The notes beneath the pieces were generated by a model that was not told the DNA's origin, ran no database searches, and saw only the letters and a list, made by a program, of their open reading frames with translations. 64,000 nucleotides of DNA from CAVOJY01 sp963696405 (GTDB lineage Bacteria; Chloroflexota; Limnocylindria; Limnocylindrales; CSP1-4). The position numbers and the translations under genes are program-made. The DNA is taken from positions 354,471 through 418,470 of the forward strand of contig CAVOJY010000002.1 of the NCBI GenBank assembly GCA_963696405.1, written 5' to 3'. Each line of letters opens with the position of its first letter. Position 1 is the first letter of the stretch. Below, one piece after another: positions 18,298 to 30,858 of the stretch.

Positions 18298-19394
18298 CCG
18301 GCGCGGCGACCGGCCCGGCGACCGGCCCGGCGGCGGCGATTACGGTGGCGAGGGCGCAACCGGGGGAGCGCGCGGTGTGGGACGCCTTTGTCGAGGCGAG
18401 CCCGTCCGCAGACCACCTGCAGGCCTGGGGCTGGGGCGAGGTCACTGCTCTGACCGGCGAGCGCCCGGTTCGTCTCGTAGCGCGGAACACGGCCGGCGTG
18501 GTGCGGGGGGTCGCCCAGGTCCTCGTGCGGGAGGCTGCGTTCGGGCGCCGGGTCCTGTACGCGCCCCACGGACCGGCCTGGAACGCTGCGGCCGACGACG
18601 GTGGACAGGTGCTGGACGCGCTCCTGGCCGGGATCAGGGAGACCGGCAGGGCGGAACGGGGGATCGTGGCGAAGCTGGACCCGCGTGCCGTCCTTGGGGC
18701 GCCTGCCGGCGAGACGCCGCTGCGCGACGACCTGCTGGCCCGTGGGTTGCGCCCGGCCAGGGCGGACCTGCAGGCGCGAACGACCCGCGTGCTCGACCTC
18801 GCGCAGGGGAGAGAGGCCCTCTTCGCCTCGCTCGAGAAGGACACGCGAAACCTCGTCCGGCGCGCCACCAAGGAGGGCGTGGCGACCCGGGTCCTGCGTG
18901 ACGCGGACCGCGAGGCGTACACGGGCTTCGCCGGGATGCTCGCGGCGACCGGCCGGCGAGGCGGCTTCCGGGTGCGTTCCCGGGAGGCCCTCCTGCGGCT
19001 CGCCGACGAGTTCGCGCCTCGTGGAGGCACGTACCTCGTCGTTGCCGAACTCGGCGCCCGGATGATCGCCGGCTGCCTTGCCGTCAGGGTCGGCGGCCGG
19101 GCCTTCTACGTGTACGCGGCCTCGCTTCGCGACGAGGCTCTCCGCCACGCCTACGGCGCTTATGCCGCTCTCTGGGCGCTCTGCGAGGCACTCGTCGCCG
19201 ACGGGGCGGAATGCCTGGACCTGTGGGGCGTCGCCGAGCCCGGCGACTCGACTGCCGACCCGGACTGGCGCGGGTTCAGCCTGTTCAAGCTCGGCTTTGG
19301 CGGGGTGCCGCTTCGCCATCCCGGCACCTTCGACCTGGTGCTCTCGCCGGGCTGGTACGCCGTCCGTGACCTCCGTGAGCGGGTCGGGCGATGA
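18294..19394 (+). CDS. FemABX-type peptidoglycan aminoacyltransferase 2
   Basis: 366 aa. The FemABX pattern is clear: ADHLQAWGWGEVTALTGE, VLYAPHGPAW, FASLEKDTRNLVRRATKEGV, MLAATGRRGGFRVRSRE and the C-terminal DLWGVAEPGDST...FSLFKLGFGG. The GTG start overlaps the murE stop (GTGA) and its stop overlaps the next ATG (ATGA). Residues 2-14 come from a short GGCCCGGCGACC tandem that encodes repeated Gly-Pro-Ala-Thr. Divergence from FemABX 1 and 3 suggests a different position in the bridge or a different amino acid, but this is inference. A cytoplasmic, membrane-associated location is expected for lipid II substrates. Confidence 0.88.
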   Translation: MTGAATGPATGPAAAITVARAQPGERAVWDAFVEASPSADHLQAWGWGEVTALTGERPVRLVARNTAGVVRGVAQVLVREAAFGRRVLYAPHGPAWNAAADDGGQVLDALLAGIRETGRAERGIVAKLDPRAVLGAPAGETPLRDDLLARGLRPARADLQARTTRVLDLAQGREALFASLEKDTRNLVRRATKEGVATRVLRDADREAYTGFAGMLAATGRRGGFRVRSREALLRLADEFAPRGGTYLVVAELGARMIAGCLAVRVGGRAFYVYAASLRDEALRHAYGAYAALWALCEALVADGAECLDLWGVAEPGDSTADPDWRGFSLFKLGFGGVPLRHPGTFDLVLSPGWYAVRDLRERVGR

Positions 19395-20491
19395 CGGCCA
19401 CCTCCGGGGCCGGCCGGATCCGGGTGGTCGATGCGACCGCGTGGGACGCCCGCGCCTGGGACGACCTCGGGGCGCGAAGTCCCCGCGGCGAGGCCATGCA
19501 GTCGCACGCGTGGGGTGAGCTCAAGCGGCCGCTCGGCTGGACACCGCGGCGCTACGTGATCGAGCAGGACGGCGATCCCGTCGCAGCGGCCTCGCTCCAG
19601 GAGCGGCCGCTCGCGGCGCGCCTTCCAGGCCCGGCCGGGCGTCTCCGCTACCTCTACGCTCCGCGCGGCCCGGTGCTGCTCCGCGACGACCCCGACACGG
19701 CCGTGGCCGCGCTGGCTGGGCTGCGGCGGATCGCCAGCGCCCGCAACGCAGCCGTCCTCACGATCGACCCGGCGTGGGAAGCTGACGGACCGCAGGCCCG
19801 GGCGCTGGGTCCCGCGGGTTTCCGGCCGTCCCCGCGCGAGGTCCAGGTCTCGCGCACGGCGATGGTCGTGCCGGTGGAAAGCGACGAGCCGTCCCAGCAT
19901 CGGCTCCTTGGCGACAGCACCGCCCGCAACATCAACAAGGCCCGGCGCGCCGGCGTGACGGCTGCGCGGGTCGATCTCCAGGACCCCGCGACCCGCGAGC
20001 CCGCACTCGAGGCCTTCTTCGAGATGTTCGAGGCGACGGGGCGGCGGGAAGGGTTCGTGGTGCGCGACCGCGAGTACCTCCTCGCGGGCTGGCGGGCGCT
20101 CGGTGCCGCCGGCCTGGCGAGCCTGTGGTTCACTTCGGCGGGCGGCCGGCGGCGCAACGGCGTCATCCTCCTCCACTGCGGCCGGCGGCTGGTCAGCCAC
20201 CAGGCCGGCTCGCCGGACGACGCCGACCTGCGGGAAACCCGGGCCAACCACCTCCTCCAGTGGGAGATCCTCCGCTGGGCCGCCACCGCCGGCTTCCGCG
20301 AGTACGACCTGGGCGGCGTGGACACCCACGAGGCCCCGGGCATCCCGCGGGACAGGAGCCACCCCCTCTGGAACCTGTTCGAGTTCAAGAAGGGGTTCGG
20401 GGCGCGCGGGACCGTGCTGATTCGGGCCCACGACCACGCCCCGCGGGCGCCGCTCGGCGCCGCCTGGAGACTCGCTCGGCGATTCCGCTAG
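19391..20491 (+). CDS. FemABX-type peptidoglycan aminoacyltransferase 3
   Basis: 366 aa. Motifs in order: AMQSHAWGELKRPLGW, RYLYAPRGPVLL, TARNINKARRAGV (the typical lysine-rich helix), FEMFEATGRREGFVVRDRE, ETRANHLLQWEILRW and YDLGGVDTHEAPG...FEFKKGFGARG, the strongest FemABX C-terminal signature of the three. It is the last gene of the overlapping operon; the next gene (relA/spoT) has its own -10 box 36 nt downstream. Three successive paralogs suggest a bridge built in at least two steps, as for FemX/A/B of staphylococci, though one could instead have another aminoacyl acceptor. Confidence 0.9.
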   Translation: MTATSGAGRIRVVDATAWDARAWDDLGARSPRGEAMQSHAWGELKRPLGWTPRRYVIEQDGDPVAAASLQERPLAARLPGPAGRLRYLYAPRGPVLLRDDPDTAVAALAGLRRIASARNAAVLTIDPAWEADGPQARALGPAGFRPSPREVQVSRTAMVVPVESDEPSQHRLLGDSTARNINKARRAGVTAARVDLQDPATREPALEAFFEMFEATGRREGFVVRDREYLLAGWRALGAAGLASLWFTSAGGRRRNGVILLHCGRRLVSHQAGSPDDADLRETRANHLLQWEILRWAATAGFREYDLGGVDTHEAPGIPRDRSHPLWNLFEFKKGFGARGTVLIRAHDHAPRAPLGAAWRLARRFR

Positions 20492-20527
20492 ACGAACGCG
20501 CCTCCCGGGATCGCCGGTGCCCCGGGG

Positions 20528-20533
20528 TATGAT
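20528..20533 (+). promoter_or_regulatory. -10 box TATGAT for relA/spoT
   Basis: TATGAT ends 8 nt before the ATG at 20542, with no Shine-Dalgarno between. It is close to the TATAAT consensus and the best single example of the leaderless pattern. Confidence 0.6.
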
Positions 20534-20541
20534 GACGGCCC

Positions 20542-22773
20542 ATGGCGATCGATCCGGCCCCAACCGCCGCGGCCCCACCGGCGCACGCCGCTGTCCGCCG
20601 AGCCGCCTCGTCGCGCCCCTCCACGCCGAAGGAGATCGACGAGTTCGCCTCCCACCTCGTCGAGACCGTCCACGAACGCTACCCGCTGGCCGACCTGACG
20701 GTCCTCGACCGCGCCTATCGGTTCGCCGAGCAGGCCCACGCGGGGCAGGCGCGCGCCAGCGGCGAGCCCTACGTGACGCACCCCCTCGCGGCCGCCAGGA
20801 TCCTTGCCGACATCGGCCTCGACCCGGTCGCCGTGACGGCCGCCATCGTCCACGACATCCCCGAGGACACCGAGTTCGCGCTCGCCGACATCGAGGACCG
20901 GTTCGGGCCGGAGGTCGCCCACCTGGTCGACGGCGTCACCAAGCTGTCCAAGTTCAGCTCCCACACCCACGAGGAGCGACAGGCCGAGAACATCCGGAAG
21001 ATGTTCCTGGCCATGGCGGAGGACCTGCGGGTCGTCCTCATCAAGCTCGCCGACCGGCTCCACAACATGCGGACCATCGGCAGCCTGCCGATCGAGAAGC
21101 AGCAGCGCATCGCTCGCCAGACGCTGGAGATCTACGCGCCCCTTGCCGAGCGGCTCGGGATCTGGCAGGTGAAGTGGGAGCTCGAGGATCTTGCCTTCAA
21201 AGTCCTCGACCCCGTCGAGTTCCGGGCGCTGGCCAAGCAGCTCGAAACCCACCGCAGGGCGCGGGAGACCTACATCGCCCGGGCCAGGGAGGTGCTCGAA
21301 GGTGCGCTCGAGGAGAGCGGTACCCACGCCGACCTGTCCGGGCGCCCGAAGCACCTCTACAGCATCTGGCGGAAGATGCAGCGGAAGAGCTCCCACATCA
21401 ACGAGGTGTACGACGTCTACGCCATCCGCGTGCTGGTGGAGGACGTCAAGGACTGCTATGCGGCGCTCGGCGTCGTTCACTCCCTCTGGCGCCCGATCCC
21501 GGGGCAGTTCGACGACTACATCGCCATGCCGAAGGCGAACGGCTACCAGAGCCTTCATACCGCGGTCGTGGCGCTCGATGGGAAGCCGCTCGAGGTGCAG
21601 ATCCGCACCGACGCGATGCACCGCGTGGCGGAGGTCGGGATCGCCGCCCACTGGCGATACAAGGAAGGCTCGCGCTCCGAGCGAGACTACGACGAGAAGC
21701 TCGCCTGGCTCCGCCAGCTCATGGATTGGCAGCGCGAGGTCTCCGATGCGACCGAGTTCGTCGAGGGCCTCAAGCTCGATGTCTTCCAGGACCAGGTCTT
21801 CGTCTTCACCCCGAAAGGCGAAGTGAAGGACCTGCCCGCCGGGTCGACCCCACTCGACTTCGCCTACCGGATCCACACCGATGTCGGCCACCGCTGCATC
21901 GGCTCGAAGGTGAACAACCGGCTGGTGCCGCTCGACTACCGCCTGAAGAACGGCGATATCGTCGAGATCGTGACCACCAAGGCTGCGCACGGCCCGTCGC
22001 GTGACTGGCTCACCATCGTCCGTACCTCCCACGCCCGCGAGAAGATCCGCCAATGGTTCAAGCGGCAGGAACGGGACGAGAACATCGCGCACGGTCGCGA
22101 ATCGCTCGACCGGGAGTTCCGTCGCCTCGCGCGCACCTCCCTGGAGCGAACGCCGCAGGAGCGGATCGCCGAGATGGCGGCCCACTTCAAGCATCCGTCC
22201 GTGGACGACTTCTTTGCCGCCATCGGGTACGGGGCTCTCAGCGCCCAGACCGTGGTGATGCGGATGGGCGTGGCGGACGACGCCAACGAGATCGTGCTGC
22301 CGCAGGTCGCCCCGCAGCCGGCCGGCGTGCCGGGAGGCGTGCAGGTGAAGGGCGTCGGCGACCTCCTGGTCCGGTTCGCCCAGTGTTGCCGCCCGATCCC
22401 GGGCGACACGATCATCGGCTACATCACCCGCGGCCGCGGCATCACCGTGCACCTGAAGACGTGCGCCACGATCATCCACGAGCGTGACCTCGACCGGCTC
22501 ATCGAGGTCGAGTGGGACGGGGAACTCCAGCGCACCTACCCGATCGCCATCCGGCTCGACGCCTACGACCGCACAGGGCTCCTCTCCGACATCACGAACG
22601 TGGTCGCCGAACAGAAGGTCAACATCGTGGCGGCGACCGTGGAGACGCGGCCAGACCACACCGCCACGATCACGGCGACGCTCCAGGTCGCCTCGGTCTC
22701 CCAGCTGGCGCGGATCCTCTCGCGGCTGGAACAGCTGAAGGACGTGTACTCCGTCCAGCGCCAGGTCAGCTGA
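20542..22773 (+). CDS. relA: Bifunctional (p)ppGpp synthetase/hydrolase, RelA/SpoT homolog
   Basis: 743 aa, typical long RSH. The HD hydrolase domain holds YVTHPLAAARILADIGLD and VHDIPEDTEF with HD and ED intact, plus IKLADRLHNMRT. The synthetase domain holds GRPKHLYSIWRKM, YDVYAIRVLVEDVKDCY and DYIAMPKANGYQSLHT. A TGS domain (VFVFTPKGEVKDLPAGST) and a C-terminal ACT domain (about 670-743, RTGLLSDITNVVAEQKVNI) follow. Both catalytic centres look intact, so it should make and degrade the stringent-response alarmone. It is preceded by its own -10 box and followed after 4 nt by typA, a pairing that suits joint control of ribosome function. Confidence 0.93.
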   Translation: MAIDPAPTAAAPPAHAAVRRAASSRPSTPKEIDEFASHLVETVHERYPLADLTVLDRAYRFAEQAHAGQARASGEPYVTHPLAAARILADIGLDPVAVTAAIVHDIPEDTEFALADIEDRFGPEVAHLVDGVTKLSKFSSHTHEERQAENIRKMFLAMAEDLRVVLIKLADRLHNMRTIGSLPIEKQQRIARQTLEIYAPLAERLGIWQVKWELEDLAFKVLDPVEFRALAKQLETHRRARETYIARAREVLEGALEESGTHADLSGRPKHLYSIWRKMQRKSSHINEVYDVYAIRVLVEDVKDCYAALGVVHSLWRPIPGQFDDYIAMPKANGYQSLHTAVVALDGKPLEVQIRTDAMHRVAEVGIAAHWRYKEGSRSERDYDEKLAWLRQLMDWQREVSDATEFVEGLKLDVFQDQVFVFTPKGEVKDLPAGSTPLDFAYRIHTDVGHRCIGSKVNNRLVPLDYRLKNGDIVEIVTTKAAHGPSRDWLTIVRTSHAREKIRQWFKRQERDENIAHGRESLDREFRRLARTSLERTPQERIAEMAAHFKHPSVDDFFAAIGYGALSAQTVVMRMGVADDANEIVLPQVAPQPAGVPGGVQVKGVGDLLVRFAQCCRPIPGDTIIGYITRGRGITVHLKTCATIIHERDLDRLIEVEWDGELQRTYPIAIRLDAYDRTGLLSDITNVVAEQKVNIVAATVETRPDHTATITATLQVASVSQLARILSRLEQLKDVYSVQRQVS

Positions 22774-22777
22774 GCCC

Positions 22778-24703
<1,926 letters not shown>

Positions 24704-24734
24704 TCGCCGCTGGTGGCGCCAGGCGCCCCTGGGA

Positions 24735-25076
24735 TCAACCGGGTCCGGGAAGGGCGGGGGACGCGAGGGCGGGACCCGCGCCGACGGCGTCGGCGGCGGC
24801 GCGTGCCTCGATCTCGTAGGCGTTGTCGCGGTACCAGTGGCCCCCGCCTCTCCACGCGCGGATGGACGCCGCGGCGTAACGGACCGGGTAGCGCAGCCTG
24901 CCGGCGGCCTCCCACTGGCGGACGTGGCACAGCTCGTGGGCGCGCTCGGCGTCGTCGAGCGGGCGCCAGCTCACGATGGTGTGGCCGACGGTGATGGCGA
25001 GCCAGTTCGGGAGCAGGGCCCGGCCGGCGCCATGGAGTGAGGGCCGAACCAGGAGCCTGACGCGGCGCCGGCTCAC
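24735..25076 (-). CDS. Small HExxH-motif protein, putative zinc metallopeptidase-like
   Basis: 113 aa. The core reads RAHELCHVRQWEAAG, where HELCH fits the HExxH zinc signature, and a later YRDNAYEIEARAAAD supplies an acidic candidate third ligand (EIEA). NWLAITVGHTIVSW precedes it as a predicted beta strand pair. There is no signal peptide; a basic N-terminus (VSRRRVRLLVRPSL) is seen. It lies 22 nt downstream of the polysaccharide deacetylase gene on the same strand, so it is probably cotranscribed. Size and motif recall small DUF4157-like or SprT-like proteins, but I cannot name the family. The GTG start at 25076 was chosen because the longer reading overlaps the upstream gene. Confidence 0.55.
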   Translation of the reverse strand: MSRRRVRLLVRPSLHGAGRALLPNWLAITVGHTIVSWRPLDDAERAHELCHVRQWEAAGRLRYPVRYAAASIRAWRGGGHWYRDNAYEIEARAAADAVGAGPALASPALPGPG

Positions 25077-25098
25077 GACCGCGGCACCCGCACCACCG

Positions 25099-25992
25099 TC
25101 AGCGCCAGGCTCGCATAGCGGCCCTCGCCGCCTGCGCAGGGGCAGCCGCCGGCGCGCCGGTGGCACCGGTGGCGCCGGCCAGCGGCTCGAGGCCCAGGAC
25201 CTGGGAGACGGTGACGAACATGAACCCCCTGGCCCGGTACGACCGGATGATGGCGCGAAGCGCCAACGGCGTCGCCTTGGGGCCGGCGTGCAGGAGGATG
25301 ATCGAGCCGCTGGTGCCCCCAGCGGCCCGGGCGGTGATGATCGAGGCGGACCGCCCTCGCCAGTCCTGCGGATCCACGTCCCAGAGGACGATCCCCCGGA
25401 GGCCGGCGGCCTTGACGGCCCGGGCCGTCGCCGCGTTCCATGATCCGCCGGGCGGCCGAATGAGCGGGACCATCGGCCGGCCGGTGACGCGCTCGACGGT
25501 CCGACGGGCGTCGGTCAGCTCCCTGACCACCTGGCTCTCGGACAGGCGCGTCAGGACCCGGTGGGACTGCGTGTGGTTGCCGATCGGGTAGCCGGCGTCG
25601 GCCACCCTCCGCCAGACCGAGGGGTTCCGGTTCACCGCCCAGCCGTACGGGAAGAAGGTCGCCGGGACGCGCTCGGACTGCAGGATCTGCAGGATCTTCA
25701 GCGTGGCGGTCGGGCTGTACCCGTCGTCGAACGTGAGGGCGACGAGGCGGGCGGTCCGGGCCCCGTGCCGGTAGACGGGGACGGCCGGCTTCGGCTTCAC
25801 GACCGCGGTCGCGGCCCCGCCGGGGGGTTCGCGGGGGATTGCCCCGGCCGGCCCGACGATCCCGGCCGGCCCGGCGATCACGGACGGTTCCTGCGCGGCG
25901 ACCGGGGCGGCCGGCTCGACGAGGAGGACGGCGGAGAGCGCGAGGGTCGCCCAGGCGACGAGAACGGCCCGGCCGAAGATTCTGTCGCCCAC
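25099..25992 (-). CDS. Secreted polysaccharide deacetylase (NodB homology domain, CE4 type)
   Basis: 297 aa from the GTG chosen. A Sec signal peptide, about residues 5-33 (GRAVLVAWATLALSAVLL ... APVAAQ), is followed by a Pro/Gly/Ala linker. The NodB domain has VALTFDDGYSPTA (catalytic Asp and metal Asp), IGNHTQSHRVL (HxxxH), LIRPPGGSWNA (RPPxG), WDVDPQDW and SIILLHAG (catalytic His). All five CE4 motifs are present, so it should remove acetyl groups from a wall or surface glycan such as peptidoglycan or chitin-like polymers. A GATAAT box 6 nt upstream of the GTG supports this start over the GTG at 26028. The C-terminus is a Gly/Ala/Thr-rich tail. Confidence 0.85.
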   Translation of the reverse strand: MGDRIFGRAVLVAWATLALSAVLLVEPAAPVAAQEPSVIAGPAGIVGPAGAIPREPPGGAATAVVKPKPAVPVYRHGARTARLVALTFDDGYSPTATLKILQILQSERVPATFFPYGWAVNRNPSVWRRVADAGYPIGNHTQSHRVLTRLSESQVVRELTDARRTVERVTGRPMVPLIRPPGGSWNAATARAVKAAGLRGIVLWDVDPQDWRGRSASIITARAAGGTSGSIILLHAGPKATPLALRAIIRSYRARGFMFVTVSQVLGLEPLAGATGATGAPAAAPAQAARAAMRAWR

Positions 25993-25998
25993 GGCGCC

Positions 25999-26004
25999 AT
26001 TATC
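25999..26004 (-). promoter_or_regulatory. -10 box GATAAT for the deacetylase gene
   Basis: On the minus strand GATAAT ends 6 nt before the GTG at 25992. It sits back to back with the hisS -10 box in a 62-nt intergenic region. Confidence 0.45.
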
Positions 26005-26042
26005 CACGAGGTCGCGGTGCCGCCGCACAGTTCCCGGGCCGG

Positions 26043-26048
26043 TAGACT
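26043..26048 (+). promoter_or_regulatory. -10 box TAGACT for hisS
   Basis: TAGACT ends 6 nt before the ATG at 26055, with no Shine-Dalgarno. A leaderless start is predicted. Confidence 0.5.
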
Positions 26049-26054
26049 TGGCGC

Positions 26055-27347
26055 ATGCCAGGTTTCCGAGCGCCCCGGGGCACGCGCGATCTCCTGCCCG
26101 CCGACCGTCCAGCGTGGGAGCGGATCATCGCGCTGGCGAACGACCTCGCCCGTCGCTACGGCTACGCCAGCATCGAGACGCCTCTCTTCGAGCAGACCGG
26201 CGTGTTCGAGCGGAGCATCGGCGAGGTCACCGACGTCGTCGAGAAGGAACTCTTCCGGCTCGCGCCCCGCGGCGAAGAGGCGGAGAGCTGGTCGCTCCGT
26301 CCCGAGGCGACGGCCGGGATCATCCGGGCCTATGTCCAGCACGGCATGCGCACGCTCCCGCAGCCGGTGCGTGTGCACCTGCTCGGCCCGATGTTCCGGT
26401 ACGACCGCCCGCAGGCCGGCCGATATCGCCAGTTCTGGCAGTGGGACGTGGAAGCCGTTGGCGATCCCGGACCCGCGATCGACGCCGAGATCGTGGAGCT
26501 GGGCTACCGCTTCTACACGGAAGCGGGCGTGTCGCGGGTGAGCGTCCTTCTCAACTCCATCGGAGACCCGGCCTGCCGACCGGCGTACGTGACCGAGCTG
26601 ATCGAGTACTTCACCGCCCACCACGCCAGCCTTCCGGACCTCGAGCGGGCTCGACTCGAGGCGAACCCGCTGCGACTGCTCGACTCGAAGGACCCGGACA
26701 TGGTGGCGCTCATCGCCGGGGCGCCGCGCATGGCGGATCGCCTCTGCAGCGCGTGCGCGGACCATTTCGCGGCTGTCCAGGCATACCTGGCCGCGCTGGG
26801 TGTGCCGGTGAGGCTGCAGCCGTCGCTCGTCCGAGGCCTCGACTACTACACGCGGACCGCGTTCGAGTACTACCGCGAGGGCGCCGAGGGTCAGCAGCAG
26901 GCGCTCGGCGGCGGTGGCCGGTACGACGGGTTGGTAGAAGTCCTCGGCGGGAAGCCGACGGCAGGGATCGGCTTCGCCCTCGGCCTGGATCGCACGGTGC
27001 TGGCGCTGGCGGAAGAAGGGGCCCTGCCGGTGGCCGCATCGGGGCCGCGCCTTGCCGCGTACGTGACGAGCGCCGACCCGGGGGCGACTGCCACGCGCCT
27101 GGAGATCGTGACGAGACTGCGCTCCGCGGGCCTCGCGTCACGGGCGGACCTCGGTACGCGGCGCCTGGGCCGCCAGCTTGAGCAGGCCGCCCGGGAGAAC
27201 GCGCACTTCGCGGTCATCGTGGGCGACGAGCTGGCCCAGGGCCAGGTCCAGCTCCGCGATCTCGAGGCCGGCACGCAGCGCGAGGTGCCGCTCGCCGACC
27301 TGGCGAAGGAGATCGCGCGGGCCGAAGCGGCCCACCGGCACGGGTGA
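26055..27347 (+). CDS. hisS: Histidyl-tRNA synthetase
   Basis: 430 aa, class II. Motif 1 region: FRAPRGTRDLLPADRPAW and YASIETPLFEQTGVF. Motif 2: FRYDRPQAGRYRQFWQWD. The histidine-specific loop is VRGLDYYTRTAFEYY, and motif 3 includes GGGGRYDGLVEVLGG and GIGFALGLDR. A C-terminal anticodon-binding domain fills about residues 335-425. It charges tRNA-His. It has its own promoter and is followed 45 nt later by aspS, the common hisS-aspS neighbourhood, which here also has a separate -10 box. No insertions or missing catalytic residues are seen. Confidence 0.95.
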   Translation: MPGFRAPRGTRDLLPADRPAWERIIALANDLARRYGYASIETPLFEQTGVFERSIGEVTDVVEKELFRLAPRGEEAESWSLRPEATAGIIRAYVQHGMRTLPQPVRVHLLGPMFRYDRPQAGRYRQFWQWDVEAVGDPGPAIDAEIVELGYRFYTEAGVSRVSVLLNSIGDPACRPAYVTELIEYFTAHHASLPDLERARLEANPLRLLDSKDPDMVALIAGAPRMADRLCSACADHFAAVQAYLAALGVPVRLQPSLVRGLDYYTRTAFEYYREGAEGQQQALGGGGRYDGLVEVLGGKPTAGIGFALGLDRTVLALAEEGALPVAASGPRLAAYVTSADPGATATRLEIVTRLRSAGLASRADLGTRRLGRQLEQAARENAHFAVIVGDELAQGQVQLRDLEAGTQREVPLADLAKEIARAEAAHRHG

Positions 27348-27377
27348 GCAGCCGGGTCGGTGGCACCGGCGTTCGAC

Positions 27378-27383
27378 TACGAT
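27378..27383 (+). promoter_or_regulatory. -10 box TACGAT for aspS
   Basis: TACGAT ends 9 nt before the ATG at 27393, and no Shine-Dalgarno is present. Confidence 0.45.
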
Positions 27384-27392
27384 ACGCGCGCC

Positions 27393-29291
<1,899 letters not shown>

Positions 29292-29397
29292 CGGCGGCCA
29301 GTCGGTACCGTTTCGCCGCCCGCCGCTTGCGCCGGCGCGCGAGAATGGAGACGGCGAAGGGCGGTTTGTCCCGTCGCCGAACGAAGGAGGGGAGACG

Positions 29398-30789
29398 ATG
29401 GTCCGCGCTGCCGCCCGCCTGGTCTCGCTCATGTTGGCGGTCGCACTCCTTGGTGCGGTTGCTGCCGGGTGCTCGGCGAGCGTCTCGGAGCTCAAGGCGA
29501 AGGGCGACGTCGACGGTCTTATCGCCGTCCTGCGCGGGTTCGGCGACGACGCCGATGACGCTGCAAGGGCGCTCGGGGAGCTTGGCGACGCGCGGGCCGT
29601 GTCGGCACTGACCGACGCGATCAGCGCCGGCGGCGAAACCTCGACCGCTGCCGTCGATGCCCTGGGGAAGCTCAAGGACGCCACGGCCGTGCCGGTCCTC
29701 ACAGCCGTGCTCGCGGACCTGGCCACGACGCCCGACGAGATCCGCGCCCACGCCGCGGCGACCCTGGGGACGATCGGCGATCGGACCGCCATACCCGGCC
29801 TGCTCGACGTGGCATCGCGCGCGGGACTCCAGGACTCCGCAGTGCTCGCCGCTGTCCTCGACTCGCTGGCGACCCTCGGCCCCGAGGCGGACCGGCAGTC
29901 GCTCGAGGCGCTCCTCACGGCGGCGAGCGAACAGCCGGCGCTCGCCGACGCGGTGGGCCGCGTGATCACGGGCATGGGCCCCGCAGGCGCGGAGGCGCTG
30001 GTCGCGCTGCTTCCGGACAATGCGTACCGGACCGGCGCCACGGATGCCCTGGTGAGGTTGGGTGCTGCGGCCGTCGGTCCGCTCGTCTCGGCGCTCGTCA
30101 CAGCCAACGATGACGACTTCTTCACCCTGGTCGGCGTGCTCGAACGGATCCAGGACCCATCGGTGGCGACGGGCCTTGCAGGGCTTCTCAAGAACGACGA
30201 CCCCGAGGCGCAGGTGGCCGGCATCCGAGCGCTCGCCCTCGTGGGAGGTTCCGGCGCTGCGACAGCGATCGTGCCGATGCTGAAGAGCTCGGCCTCCGAG
30301 GTCCGCATGGCCGCGATCGAGGGGCTCGGGAGCCTCGGCGACCAGGTGGCCACCGATGATCTCGTCAAGTTGCTGAAGGACAAGGACGTCAAGGTCCGCA
30401 CGGCGGCGGCGAAGGCCCTGGGCGAGCTGGGAGACAGGGACGCGACCAAGGCCCTGGTGGCCGGCCTGAAGGACGCGAAGCTGTCCGCCCAGGCGGCCCT
30501 CGCACTCGCCAAGCTGTACAAGGACGACCCGGACAAGCTTCTTCCCTACCTCAAGGCGAAGGCAACCGTCGGTGTTTACTACGGCCTCATCCGGATCGGG
30601 GCAGACAGCACGATCCCGGCCCTGGTGAAGGCGCTCAATTCCTTCGGCACGAAGGACATGGCCGTGGACTACCTCAACTGCGGCAGCACGAAGCTGGAGG
30701 ATGCCGCACGCGCCTGGGCCAAGAAGCACGGCTACGAGGTGGTGCAGCAGCCGGGTGGCGGCAGCGTGCAGTGGGGGTCGGGCCTGTAG
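29398..30789 (+). CDS. HEAT/PBS-lyase-repeat lipoprotein
   Basis: 463 aa. The N-terminus is a lipoprotein signal peptide ending in a lipobox, LLGAVAAGC, with Cys25 as the lipidated residue. The rest is about a dozen HEAT (PBS lyase-type) helical repeats of the form ALGELGDARAVSALTDAI or LGSLGDQVATDDLVKLL. The last roughly 60 residues differ (FGTKDMAVDYLNCGSTKLED, AWAKKHGYEVV). The protein should sit on the outer face of the membrane as an interaction scaffold; no enzymatic motif is seen. Start choice is firm: AAGGAGGGG lies just upstream of the ATG. It stands alone between aspS and the GH1 gene, with both intergenic gaps short. Confidence 0.8.
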   Translation: MVRAAARLVSLMLAVALLGAVAAGCSASVSELKAKGDVDGLIAVLRGFGDDADDAARALGELGDARAVSALTDAISAGGETSTAAVDALGKLKDATAVPVLTAVLADLATTPDEIRAHAAATLGTIGDRTAIPGLLDVASRAGLQDSAVLAAVLDSLATLGPEADRQSLEALLTAASEQPALADAVGRVITGMGPAGAEALVALLPDNAYRTGATDALVRLGAAAVGPLVSALVTANDDDFFTLVGVLERIQDPSVATGLAGLLKNDDPEAQVAGIRALALVGGSGAATAIVPMLKSSASEVRMAAIEGLGSLGDQVATDDLVKLLKDKDVKVRTAAAKALGELGDRDATKALVAGLKDAKLSAQAALALAKLYKDDPDKLLPYLKAKATVGVYYGLIRIGADSTIPALVKALNSFGTKDMAVDYLNCGSTKLEDAARAWAKKHGYEVVQQPGGGSVQWGSGL

Positions 30790-30858
30790 GGCGGCCTCCG
30801 CGGAGATCGCGGGCAAGAAGACCCGGGACCGGGCGGCGGACCGGGAAGGAGGCAGATG

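Noticed and set aside
24719..24732. Terminator hairpin CCAGG-CGCC-CCTGG between typA and the HExxH gene
   Set aside because: The stem has only 5 bp and no U tract. It is placed well between convergent genes but too weak to call.
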